This document shows positions 36,740 through 44,802 of a stretch of DNA of 64,000 nt, in pieces. Source of the DNA: Nioella ostreopsis (GTDB lineage Bacteria; Pseudomonadota; Alphaproteobacteria; Rhodobacterales; Rhodobacteraceae); NCBI RefSeq assembly GCF_004000255.1, contig NZ_RCIQ01000002.1, positions 1 to 64,000 on the forward strand, read 5' to 3'. The notes beneath the pieces were generated by a model, which did no database searches, had not been told where the DNA came from, and worked only from the letters and a program-made list of their open reading frames with translations. Each line of letters starts with the position of its first letter. The stretch's first letter is position 1. The position numbers and the translations under genes are program-made.

Positions 36740-38232
36740 TCCACCGCCTCATCCGCGTCATCGGCGAGGTCCAGCCAGATGGTTTTCAGCTGCGTGTACT
36801 GGTCATGGGCGTGAATACCGTTGTCGCGCCCGCCGAAGCCCGATTGCTTGAACCCGCCGAAGGGGGTCGTCGCATCGCCCTCGCCGAAGCTGTTCACGGT
36901 CACGGTCCCCGCCCGCAGCATCCGCGCACCGCGAATGGCGCGTTTGGCATTGGCGGTGAAGAGCGAGGCACAGAGCCCGTAATCGGTGTCATTCGCCACG
37001 CGGATCGCCTGGTCGAAATTGTCCACCGTGATCACCGACAGAACTGGCCCGAAGATTTCCTCGCGCGCCAGGACGTGATCGTTGCCGGGGATGTCCACCA
37101 CCGTCGCTTCAACGAAGCCCCCCTCGGCCTTGCCGCCGATCACGAAACTTTCCGCTTTCTCCACATAGCCGCAGACCTTGTTGAAATGCGCCTCACTGAC
37201 AAGCGCGCCAAGCCGCGTTTCCGGGTCCAGTGGGTCGCCGGTGTTCCACTGTTTCGCGTGGTGGGCGATACGCTCCAGCAGTTCCGCCTTCACATCCTTG
37301 TGGACGATCAGGCGAGAGGAGGCGGAGCAATTCTCGCCCATGTTCCAGAACGCACCCTGCACGATATGCGCCGCCACCCGGTCGAGGTTTTCGGCATCGT
37401 CCATCACGATGGCGGGGTTCTTGCCGCCCATTTCCAGCGTGATTTCCTTGGCATTCGACTCGCCCGAGTAGCTGAGGAACCGCTTGCCGGTGACGGTCGA
37501 TCCGGTGAAGGACACCGCGTCGATATCCATGTGGCGGCCAATCGGCTCGCCCACCTCCGGCCCGCTGCCGGGAACGATGTTCAGCACACCGCGCGGCAGG
37601 CCCGCCTCGGTTGCCAGTTCCGCGACGCGCAGCGCGGTCAGACTGGTTTCCTCCGCCGGTTTCACCACCACCGAGCATCCTGCCGCCACGGCCGGGCCGA
37701 TCTTCCACGCCAGCATCAGAAGCGGGAAGTTCCACGGCAGGACGAGGCCCACGACACCGATGGGTTCGCGCACCACCATGGCGATATGATCGTCGGAGGC
37801 CGGGCTGACCTGATCGTAGATCTTGTCGATCGCCTCCGCATGCCACTTGATGCAGTTGATCGTCTCGGGGATGTCCACCGTCTCGCAATCGTAGATCGGC
37901 TTGCCGCTGTCGAGGCTTTCCATCACCGCGAGTTCCCGGGCGTTCCGGGTCAGAAGCTTGGCGAAGCGGATCAGGATGCCCTTGCGGTCTGCCGGGTGCA
38001 TCCGCGACCAGCGGCCATCGTCGAAGGCCTCTCGCGCCTTCGCCACCGCGAAATCCACGTCCTCGACCCCGCAGGCGGCCACGTCTGTCAGTGTCTCCCC
38101 CGTTGCCGGGTTCACCGTGGCGAAGGTCTTGCCAGAGATCGCCGGGCGATAGGCCCCGTCGATATAGGCGGCATTGGGGAAGTCCATCTCGGCGGCCAGC
38201 GCCTTGTATTCGTCGCGTGTCAGCAGGTCCAT
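36736..38232 (-). CDS. Aldehyde dehydrogenase (PuuC-like)
   Basis: A 498-residue NAD(P)-dependent aldehyde dehydrogenase. VVGLVLPWNFPLLMLAWKI (cofactor site), ITLEMGGKNPAIV (general base Glu), FWNMGENCSASSRL (catalytic Cys) and ATTPFGGFKQSGFGGRDNG are intact. The NMGENCSA form of the active site is seen in ALDHs acting on amino-aldehydes. It lies between a DapA-family lyase gene (3-base gap) and the FAD amine oxidase gene (4-base overlap). Together they suggest oxidation of an amine through an aldehyde to a carboxylic acid, as in putrescine or related amine breakdown; the exact compound is open. Confidence 0.9.
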   Translation of the reverse strand: MDLLTRDEYKALAAEMDFPNAAYIDGAYRPAISGKTFATVNPATGETLTDVAACGVEDVDFAVAKAREAFDDGRWSRMHPADRKGILIRFAKLLTRNARELAVMESLDSGKPIYDCETVDIPETINCIKWHAEAIDKIYDQVSPASDDHIAMVVREPIGVVGLVLPWNFPLLMLAWKIGPAVAAGCSVVVKPAEETSLTALRVAELATEAGLPRGVLNIVPGSGPEVGEPIGRHMDIDAVSFTGSTVTGKRFLSYSGESNAKEITLEMGGKNPAIVMDDAENLDRVAAHIVQGAFWNMGENCSASSRLIVHKDVKAELLERIAHHAKQWNTGDPLDPETRLGALVSEAHFNKVCGYVEKAESFVIGGKAEGGFVEATVVDIPGNDHVLAREEIFGPVLSVITVDNFDQAIRVANDTDYGLCASLFTANAKRAIRGARMLRAGTVTVNSFGEGDATTPFGGFKQSGFGGRDNGIHAHDQYTQLKTIWLDLADDADEAVE

Positions 38233-38235
38233 GTC

Positions 38236-39153
38236 TCAGCCCTCCGCCTCAATCTGCGCAATGGTGCGCTTGAGCACGCCGACCACCTGTTCCAGCGCGC
38301 GCTTGTCGTCCTTGTTCAAACCCTTGAGCGGCGGGCGCATGGGGCCTGTCGTGATCCCGTTCAGGTCCACCCCATACTTGATCGTCTGGATGAACTTGCC
38401 GCCCTGTTCCAGCACCCGCATCAGCGGCATCATCGCCGACATGATCCGGCGGCCCTTGTCGAAATTCCCCTCGACCGCGCAGGCGTTGTAGAGCGCGATG
38501 TGTTCGGCAGGCAGGAAGTTCGATCCGCCGCAGACCCAGAACCGCGACCCCCATGCGAAGAACTCCAGCGCCTGATCATCCATGCCGCAGCCAAGCTGGA
38601 TGTGGGGGTAATCACGGGCCAGCAGATGCACCCGGTTGATATCGCCCGAGCTTTCCTTGATGCCGCAGAAATTTCGGCTGCGGCCCACGCGGTCGAGGAA
38701 GTCTTCGCCCATCATCGTGCCGGTGCGGCCGGGGTAGTTGTAGAGCATCACGGGAAGGCCAGCCGCCTTGTCGATGGCAAGCGCATTCAGCGCGTTTTCC
38801 CGGTCGGTCGGCACCGCATAGGGGGGCGAGGCCAGCAGGATCGCGTCGGCGCCCATGTCTTTGGCGCCGCTTGCCAGCGCGACGGAGTCGGCGGTCAGCA
38901 TCGCACCAGTGCCCACGACCAGCGGCAGGCGGCCTTTCATGCGGTCATGGGTGAAGCGGGCGATTTCCAGCCGTTCTTCCACCGTCTGCGCATAGTTCTC
39001 GCCCGTCGACCCGCCGGAGATCAGCCCGTGAACCCCCGCTGCGATCAGGCTGTCGATCATATCGGCCAGCGCGTCCCAGTTGACGGAGTAGTCATCATGA
39101 AAGGGGGTCACGACGGGCGTATATATCCCCTCGAACCGGAAGATGGGTGTCAT
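38236..39153 (-). CDS. DapA/NanA-family aldolase or lyase
   Basis: A 305-residue TIM-barrel enzyme of the dihydrodipicolinate synthase superfamily. The GGSTGENYAQT loop and YNYPGRTGTMM (tyrosine) are present, and the Schiff-base Lys is in GIKESSGD. This superfamily includes N-acetylneuraminate lyase, 2-keto-3-deoxy-sugar-acid aldolases and hydroxyproline-pathway deaminases; sequence alone does not choose. I take the ATG at 39153 because AGGAGAGG precedes it; the longer frame to 39195 adds a proline-rich tail. It is the second gene of the GntR-led operon. Confidence 0.85.
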   Translation of the reverse strand: MTPIFRFEGIYTPVVTPFHDDYSVNWDALADMIDSLIAAGVHGLISGGSTGENYAQTVEERLEIARFTHDRMKGRLPLVVGTGAMLTADSVALASGAKDMGADAILLASPPYAVPTDRENALNALAIDKAAGLPVMLYNYPGRTGTMMGEDFLDRVGRSRNFCGIKESSGDINRVHLLARDYPHIQLGCGMDDQALEFFAWGSRFWVCGGSNFLPAEHIALYNACAVEGNFDKGRRIMSAMMPLMRVLEQGGKFIQTIKYGVDLNGITTGPMRPPLKGLNKDDKRALEQVVGVLKRTIAQIEAEG

Positions 39154-39163
39154 GGGCCTCTCC

Positions 39164-39874
39164 TCAGGCGGTTGCGGCGCGTGGCGGCGCGCCAAGCGGC
39201 AGGTCGAGCCCGCCCGGCATCACGAACAGTTCGATGCGGTGGCGAGACAGGTTCCAATGGTCGATGGCCAGCATGGCGGCGGCATCAGAGTCGCCCGCCT
39301 CGATCGCGGCGATGATCTGGTCATGCTGGTCGGCAGCCTCGTCCACGCTGCGGGCCATGGCCGCGTCGCGCGGGCGGTAGAAGGTCATGGAAATCCGGGC
39401 GTGGTCGATCAGCAGGCGTTGGAAGGACGGCAGCAGGTAGACATTGCCGGCCATTTCGCCCGTGATCTCATGGAAGCGGTTGTTGACCAAGGCGCGGTCG
39501 CGGGCCGATCCCTGTTGCAGCACCTTGCGGAACCTCGCCTGGGTGGTTTTCAGCTCTTCGATCTGTGCAGGCGTCGCGTTTTCCGCCGCCAGCCGCAGGA
39601 TCGCGCCATAGATCATCGGGGCGGCGAGGAAGAAATCGCGCAGGGTGGTGTGGGACATTTCACTGACCCGCGCGCCACGGTTCTGGCGCAAGTCAACATA
39701 ACCTTCCCCCGCCAGCCGCCGCAGCACCTCCCGCAGCGGGGTGCGCGACAGGCCGAACTCTGCGCTCAGGCTTGCCTCATCCAGATCGGCGCCGGGCTGA
39801 AGCTCCAGCGTCAGGATCGCGGTTTTCAGCGCCTGATAGCAGCTATCCTTGGGGCTTGGGGTCGAATCGGGCAT
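39164..39874 (-). CDS. GntR/FCD-family transcriptional regulator
   Basis: A 236-residue regulator: an N-terminal winged helix-turn-helix (about 10-75, with ASLSAEFGLSRTPLREVLRRLAGEG) and an all-helical FCD ligand domain (about 85-215) with the metal/ligand residues D..H and NxxFH in NNRFHEIT. Such regulators often sense organic acids. The ATG at 39874 is chosen because the longer frame to 39991 would run into the divergent promoter. It is first in an operon with the DapA-family, ALDH and FAD oxidase genes, and likely controls it. The divergent gap holds an AT-rich segment (about 39920-39945). Confidence 0.87.
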   Translation of the reverse strand: MPDSTPSPKDSCYQALKTAILTLELQPGADLDEASLSAEFGLSRTPLREVLRRLAGEGYVDLRQNRGARVSEMSHTTLRDFFLAAPMIYGAILRLAAENATPAQIEELKTTQARFRKVLQQGSARDRALVNNRFHEITGEMAGNVYLLPSFQRLLIDHARISMTFYRPRDAAMARSVDEAADQHDQIIAAIEAGDSDAAAMLAIDHWNLSRHRIELFVMPGGLDLPLGAPPRAATA

Positions 39875-39978
39875 CGGAATTCCTTCGTTGCCGGGATTGC
39901 CTAGCAAAGATCGTGCGCAAATAAAATACATATTGCATACAAAGAGAATTCCCGGCAAAGCTGCGCTATCCTGAGGAC

Positions 39979-40935
39979 ATGACGATGCCACGCCCTGAAC
40001 ACTTCGCTTTCCTGTTGGTCGAGGACCTGACCCACATGGCGTTCGGCTGTGCGGTCGATCCCTTGCGCATCGCCAATATGATCAGTGGCGAGACGCTCTA
40101 TGAGTGGACGCTGGTGTCAGAGACCGGCCCGACCGTTGCGTGCTCCAACGGGATCGTCAGTCAGGTCGATTGCACGTTGGACGAACTGCCCCCGGTGGAC
40201 CGCCTGTTCGTTCTGTCCGGTATCGGGGTGCAAGGCCGCGCGACCCGCAGTCTGATGAATGGGATCAGACGTCAGGCGCGTCGGGGGGTGAAGATCGGTG
40301 GTCTTTGTTCGGCCACATGGATTCTGGCGCGTGCAGGGCTGCTGGACGGGCAACGCGCCGCGATCCATTGGGATTATCACGACGCCTTCATGGAAGAGTT
40401 TCCTGATGTGAACCTGCAACGCAGCGTCTTCGTGGCGGATGAAAAGACCGTCACCTCTTCCGGGGGCACTGCAACCGCCGATCTGATGCTGCATCTGATA
40501 GAGGCCCGGCACGGCAATACGCTTGCCGCAGATGTTGCCGACCAGATGGTTTACAATACGGTCCGCAATGCAAGCGCGGAACAACGCCTGTCCTTCCAGG
40601 CAAGGCATGGTATTCGGAACAGCCACCTCAGCCACGCCATTCGCCGAATGAATGAAACCGTCGAATTCCCGATCTCGCCAGCTGATATCGCGGCGGAGAT
40701 CGGAATCTCGGTGCGGCAATTGGAGCGGCTGTTCGGGCGCTATCTGAATTGTTCACCCAAGAAATACCAGGTCGATATCCGTTTGCAGAAGGCCCGGCAC
40801 CTTCTGCTGCAAACCGAAATGCCTGTGACAGAGGTTGCGTTTGCCTGTGGATTCAAGAGCTCAGGCCATTTCGCGCGAAGCTACAAGTCCCATTTCGGGG
40901 TGGCACCGGGCAGCCAAAGAGGCCGAATATCCTGA
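39979..40935 (+). CDS. GlxA-type AraC-family transcriptional regulator
   Basis: A 318-residue regulator with an N-terminal DJ-1/PfpI-like amidase domain (about 8-170, with IGGLCSATWILARAGLLDGQ) and a C-terminal AraC helix-turn-helix pair (about 215-315, with IAAEIGISVRQLERLF and VAFACGFKSSGHFARSYKSHFG). Regulators with this architecture, such as GbdR, CdhR and ArgR of pseudomonads, often respond to betaines, carnitine or arginine-like amines, consistent with amine-catabolic genes on both sides. It is divergent from the GntR gene, 104 bases between the starts. The target is not known. Confidence 0.87.
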   Translation: MTMPRPEHFAFLLVEDLTHMAFGCAVDPLRIANMISGETLYEWTLVSETGPTVACSNGIVSQVDCTLDELPPVDRLFVLSGIGVQGRATRSLMNGIRRQARRGVKIGGLCSATWILARAGLLDGQRAAIHWDYHDAFMEEFPDVNLQRSVFVADEKTVTSSGGTATADLMLHLIEARHGNTLAADVADQMVYNTVRNASAEQRLSFQARHGIRNSHLSHAIRRMNETVEFPISPADIAAEIGISVRQLERLFGRYLNCSPKKYQVDIRLQKARHLLLQTEMPVTEVAFACGFKSSGHFARSYKSHFGVAPGSQRGRIS

Positions 40936-41146
40936 TCTATTGCAATGGCCGCACCCGATCGAGGAGTCAGAAACCCCTCGTTCCGGTTTGTCGCCACACA
41001 TGACCCTTTCGATATGGGTTAAACATTCAATTCATAGTTTTTTGTCGACCTGGAAATAAAACGGCCCTATTAGAGAATGGCGGGCTGGGGATTGAAACTG
41101 CCCAATTGGTCAATTCTCTGCCCGGACTACTGGGGGCGAAAAAGAA

Positions 41147-42028
41147 ATGAGAAACCAGAATGCGGCACCGCATTGGATCGCGGTGGATTCGTGCGCGGGC
41201 GGAATGCGGGCTTGGGCCATGGATCAGAACGGGACGGTCCTGATGAAGGTCCGCTCGGCGCAAGGGTTGGCGCAGGTGGCCGTCGATGCTTTCGAAATCG
41301 TGCTGCTCAACCTGGTGCGGCCCTGGTTGATCCGCGAACAGACACCGGTGATTGTCAGCGGGCTGCCAGGACACGCGCCGGAACCCTTGGGGACGTCCCG
41401 CCGCCCGGCAGATGCCCCGATCAGGCCGGTCGCGACCTCTGACGACAGGTTGACCCTGCATGCGCTTCCGCGCCTCGGGGCGGAAAAGGGTCCCGAAAAG
41501 ACGCTGTCCCATCATGGCCTGATCCGCGGGATCGCCGCAGAAAGGCCAGCATTCAATGGCGCGATCTGCATCCCCGATTTGCAGACGCAATGGGTGCAGA
41601 TCCATGCCGGAGAGGTCCGCAAACTGCGGCTTTTCATGACGCTGGAACTTTTCGATCTGCTGGCACCACAGCGGGAACGGATAGGGGCCATGTCCGAACC
41701 CGCTCTGGATATGGGTGTTTTCCATGGCGCGGTCTCAGAGGCCCTGAACCAGCCTGAAATGACAGCGCAACGGCTGTTGTCCGCCCGGTCCGACAACGAC
41801 CCGGCCAAGGCGCGGCTGAAGGGGGTTCTGATTGGTATGGAACTGGCCAGCGCCAGGGCAGCCTGGGAGGGGAAACAGGTCATGATCGTCAATTCTTCCC
41901 CCTGGTCGTCACTCTATGAACAGGCGCTGTCCGGGCAGGGTGTTGCTGTCCAGACCTGCGACTCGGACACAATGACGCTTGCGGGTCTGAAACACGCCTA
42001 TCGGAGCCTTTGCGAAACTTTCGCCTAG
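41147..42028 (+). CDS. DgoK-like 2-keto-3-deoxygalactonokinase homologue with degraded active site
   Basis: A 293-residue protein that follows the DgoK family along its length: an N-terminal WIAVDSCAGGMRAWAMD, a central WVQIHAGEVRKLRLFMTLELFDLL and a C-terminal LIGMELASARAAWEG and SSLYEQAL. Key phosphate-binding residues are altered, however. The usual DWGTS is DSCAGG, PGTHSKWV is PDLQTQWV, and the RGEE segment is RGIAAE. It may be a pseudokinase or act on something else. The ribosome binding site is weak. It precedes the GAPDH gene by 98 bases, and the upstream 211 bases are AT-richer with no gene. Confidence 0.75.
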   Translation: MRNQNAAPHWIAVDSCAGGMRAWAMDQNGTVLMKVRSAQGLAQVAVDAFEIVLLNLVRPWLIREQTPVIVSGLPGHAPEPLGTSRRPADAPIRPVATSDDRLTLHALPRLGAEKGPEKTLSHHGLIRGIAAERPAFNGAICIPDLQTQWVQIHAGEVRKLRLFMTLELFDLLAPQRERIGAMSEPALDMGVFHGAVSEALNQPEMTAQRLLSARSDNDPAKARLKGVLIGMELASARAAWEGKQVMIVNSSPWSSLYEQALSGQGVAVQTCDSDTMTLAGLKHAYRSLCETFA

Positions 42029-42126
42029 ATGCGCCTCTGGCCAGACTGAAAACCGCACAGAGCATGGCTTGAACCTTCTCTGCGCCCGTGCATCACTGCG
42101 CGCAACTTCAGCGTGGGGGAACGGGA

Positions 42127-43113
42127 ATGACACGGGTCGTGATCAACGGGTTCGGGCGGATCGGCCGGTCGGTTCTCCGCGCCTGGCTGACCTCCGATGC
42201 GTGGCAAGGGGTTGAGGTGGTCGGCGTCAATGACATCGCGCCGCTGGACACCTGTGCCTATCTGTTTGAATTCGACAGCGTTTTCGGCCCGTTCCCGGGC
42301 GGGGTGACGACAGAGCCGGGTGCGCTGATCGCAGCCGGTCGGCGGATTCCGTTTACACAGCAGCAAAACCTTGCAGCGCTGGAGCTTTCGAATGTCGACG
42401 TGCTGATGGAATGCACGGGCCGGGCCAAGGATCGCGAAATCGCTGAACAGGGGCTGGCGGCAGGGGCCGCGCGGGTGCTGGTGTCCGGCCCGTCACTGGA
42501 TGCGGACCTGACCGTGGTTCTGGGGGCCAATGACGCGTGCCTGAGCGCGGATCACAGGATCGTTTCGAACGCCTCATGCACCACCAATGCGCTGGCACCG
42601 CTGGCCCGCGTGCTGGACGATGCCTATGGGCTGGAAACCGCGCTGATGACAACGGTGCATTGCTACACGGGCAGCCAGCCAACGGTCGACATGCCGATGG
42701 CCAACCCGGCCCGCAGCCGCGCCGCGGCGTTGTCGATGGTGCCGACCACAACAAGTGCCGAACAGCTGGTCGATATCGTGCTGCCGCATCTGGCGGGGCG
42801 GATCACCGGCTCGGCGGTGCGGGTGCCCACGGCCAGCGTGTCTTGCGTGGATATGGCCGTCATCACCCGCGCCCGGCCAAGTGCCGAGGAGGCCCGCGCG
42901 CTTCTGGCCTCATCGGGGGGCGTGATTGGATATACCGATAAACCGCTTGTCTCGTCAGACCTGCGGCAAAGGCCCGAGTCCCTCATTGTGGCGGGGCCAG
43001 AGATCAAACGGTCGAAAGGCGGCATGCTGCGCGTCTTCGGCTGGTACGACAATGAATGGGGATTTTCCTGCCGGATGCTCGACGTGGCCCGGCGGATGGG
43101 CAGTTTCGCCTGA
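42127..43113 (+). CDS. gap: Type I glyceraldehyde-3-phosphate dehydrogenase
   Basis: Oxidises glyceraldehyde 3-phosphate to 1,3-bisphosphoglycerate with NAD(P). 328 residues: the N-terminal VVINGFGRIGRSVLRAW dinucleotide motif, the catalytic Cys in SNASCTTNALAPL, the His in TTVHCYTGSQ, and the C-terminal GWYDNEWGFSCRM. The ATG at 42127 begins the family's N-terminus; an in-frame ATG at 42088 adds 13 unconserved residues. It sits between the DgoK-like gene and an SSADH gene and may be a second, pathway-specific GAPDH. Erythrose-4-phosphate dehydrogenase activity cannot be excluded by sequence. Confidence 0.88.
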   Translation: MTRVVINGFGRIGRSVLRAWLTSDAWQGVEVVGVNDIAPLDTCAYLFEFDSVFGPFPGGVTTEPGALIAAGRRIPFTQQQNLAALELSNVDVLMECTGRAKDREIAEQGLAAGAARVLVSGPSLDADLTVVLGANDACLSADHRIVSNASCTTNALAPLARVLDDAYGLETALMTTVHCYTGSQPTVDMPMANPARSRAAALSMVPTTTSAEQLVDIVLPHLAGRITGSAVRVPTASVSCVDMAVITRARPSAEEARALLASSGGVIGYTDKPLVSSDLRQRPESLIVAGPEIKRSKGGMLRVFGWYDNEWGFSCRMLDVARRMGSFA

Positions 43114-43128
43114 GATGGGAGAGAGAAG

Positions 43129-44574
43129 ATGAGCTACACGACCTGGCTGCGCGAAGGCAATTTCATTGATGGTCAGTGGGTTGGGGCCGAAAGCGGCGCA
43201 ACGATAGACGTGATCAACCCGGCCACGGGCGAGGTGATCGGCACCATCCCGAACGCGGGCGACGCGGAAACCAAACGCGCCATTGCCGCCGCCGAGGCCG
43301 CCTTCCCCGGCTTCGCCGCGATGGACCTGATGAGCCGCATCGGTCTGCTGTGGAAGCTGCACGATGCGCTGATGGACAATCAGAAGGACCTGGCCGAATT
43401 GCTGACCGTCGAGATGGGCAAACCGCTGGCCGAAGCCATGGGCGAGATTGCCATCGGCGCGCAATATGTCCGCTGGTTCGCGGAAGAAGCGCGCCGTGCG
43501 AAGGGGGAAATCGTGCCCGCAGGCGTGAATGGCCGTCGCATCCTCGTGACCCATCATCCGGTCGGCGTCGTAGGTATGATCACGCCGTGGAACTTCCCCT
43601 CGTCGATGCTGGCGCGCAAGATCGGCCCGGCGCTGGCCGTGGGCTGCACGGTGGTGGCGAAGCCCGCGACGGCGACGCCCTATTCGGGCCTGGCTTGGGC
43701 GGCGCTGGCGGAAGAGGTGGGTTTCCCCAAGGGCGTCGTCAACGTGGTCACGGGCTCTGCCCGCAAGATCGCGGGTGCGATGATGGAGAGCCCGGTGGTG
43801 CGCAAGGTGACCTTTACGGGCTCCACCGAGGTGGGCAAGGAGCTGATCCGGCAAAGTGCTGATACTGTTAAGAAAGTTTCGATGGAACTGGGCGGCAACG
43901 CGCCTTTCATCGTGTTCGACGACGCCGATCTCGACAAGGCGGTCGAGGGGGCGATGGTGTCGAAGTTCCGCAACGCGGGGCAGACCTGTGTCTGTGCGAA
44001 CCGGATGTATGTTCAGTCGGGTGTCTATGAAGCGTTCTTGGCCAAGCTGGTGGAGAAAACCGCAGCCCTGAAGGTCGGCAACGGGCTGGAGCCGGGCGTC
44101 GAGCAGGGGCCGATGATTGACGTGGATGCTGTTGAAAAGGTTGAGGAATTCATTGCCGACGCCACCGCGAAAGGTGGTGAAATCGCGACCGGTGGTGCGC
44201 GTCATGGCAATGGGGGCAGCTTCTTCGAGCCGACAGTGATCAAACACGCGACGCAGGACATGATGTTCGCGAAGGAAGAGATCTTCGGGCCGCTTGCCCC
44301 GGTCTTCAAATTCGAGACCGAGGAAGAGGCGATCGCCATGGCCAACGACACGGAATATGGGCTGGCCTGCTACGCCTATACCTCTGATCTTGCTCGGGCT
44401 TTCCGGCTGAACGAGGGGCTGCAATACGGGATGATCGGGATCAACTCGGGCCTGATCACAACCGTGGAAGCGCCCTTTGGCGGGGTGAAGGAAAGCGGCA
44501 TGGGCAAGGAGGGCGGCAGCCAGGGGCTGACCGATTATCTCGATACCAAATACGTCTGCATCGACGGAATCTGA
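43129..44574 (+). CDS. gabD: NAD(P)-dependent succinate-semialdehyde dehydrogenase
   Basis: A 481-residue aldehyde dehydrogenase of the GabD group. VVGMITPWNFPSSMLARKIGPA, SMELGGNAPFIVFDDADLD (Glu base), FRNAGQTCVCANRMYVQ (catalytic Cys) and the C-terminal APFGGVKESGMGKEGG are all standard for GabD. GGGAGAGA precedes the ATG. It lies 15 bases after gap. Substrates other than succinate semialdehyde, such as glutarate semialdehyde, are possible for this subfamily. Confidence 0.9.
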   Translation: MSYTTWLREGNFIDGQWVGAESGATIDVINPATGEVIGTIPNAGDAETKRAIAAAEAAFPGFAAMDLMSRIGLLWKLHDALMDNQKDLAELLTVEMGKPLAEAMGEIAIGAQYVRWFAEEARRAKGEIVPAGVNGRRILVTHHPVGVVGMITPWNFPSSMLARKIGPALAVGCTVVAKPATATPYSGLAWAALAEEVGFPKGVVNVVTGSARKIAGAMMESPVVRKVTFTGSTEVGKELIRQSADTVKKVSMELGGNAPFIVFDDADLDKAVEGAMVSKFRNAGQTCVCANRMYVQSGVYEAFLAKLVEKTAALKVGNGLEPGVEQGPMIDVDAVEKVEEFIADATAKGGEIATGGARHGNGGSFFEPTVIKHATQDMMFAKEEIFGPLAPVFKFETEEEAIAMANDTEYGLACYAYTSDLARAFRLNEGLQYGMIGINSGLITTVEAPFGGVKESGMGKEGGSQGLTDYLDTKYVCIDGI

Positions 44575-44585
44575 CCAAAGGCGCG

Positions 44586-44600
44586 CGGCGCGGAGCGCCG
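44586..44600 (+). terminator. Short GC hairpin after gabD
   Basis: CGGCGC-gga-GCGCCG, 11 bases after the stop. There is no T-tract; it probably works together with the repeat that follows. Confidence 0.35.
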
Positions 44601-44610
44601 CCCCGCGATC

Positions 44611-44664
44611 CCGAAAACAGGGGGGTGCCGTGCGTACACCCCCCGTGCACCCCCCGTATATACG
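44611..44664 (-). repeat. GTGTAC-G-tract dispersed repeat, copy 2 (diverged, reversed)
   Basis: Read on the minus strand it contains three GGGG-TGYAC units, then GGGGGGTG and CACCCCCC arms around TACGCACGG, then TGTTTTCGG. The stem is kept despite base changes relative to copies 1 and 3 (GTG/CAC pairs here). It lies between the convergent gabD and ALDH16 genes. The remaining 140 bases to 44802 hold no recognised feature. Confidence 0.75.
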
Positions 44665-44802
44665 AAACGGGGTTTCGCCGTGATGCCGCGTCGATCCGGG
44701 GCAGCCCTCTTCAGGCGATTTCGGGGCCAGCCTGGTGCCGCGTTGCCACGGGATATCGGTGCCCGGTCCGGCTCTGATGCCGGCTGAACGCGGGGAGGTG
44801 CC

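Noticed and set aside
36688-39315. An 875-codon open frame antisense to the FAD oxidase operon
   Set aside because: It mirrors the ALDH and DapA-family genes, has a low-complexity basic composition and no ribosome binding site.
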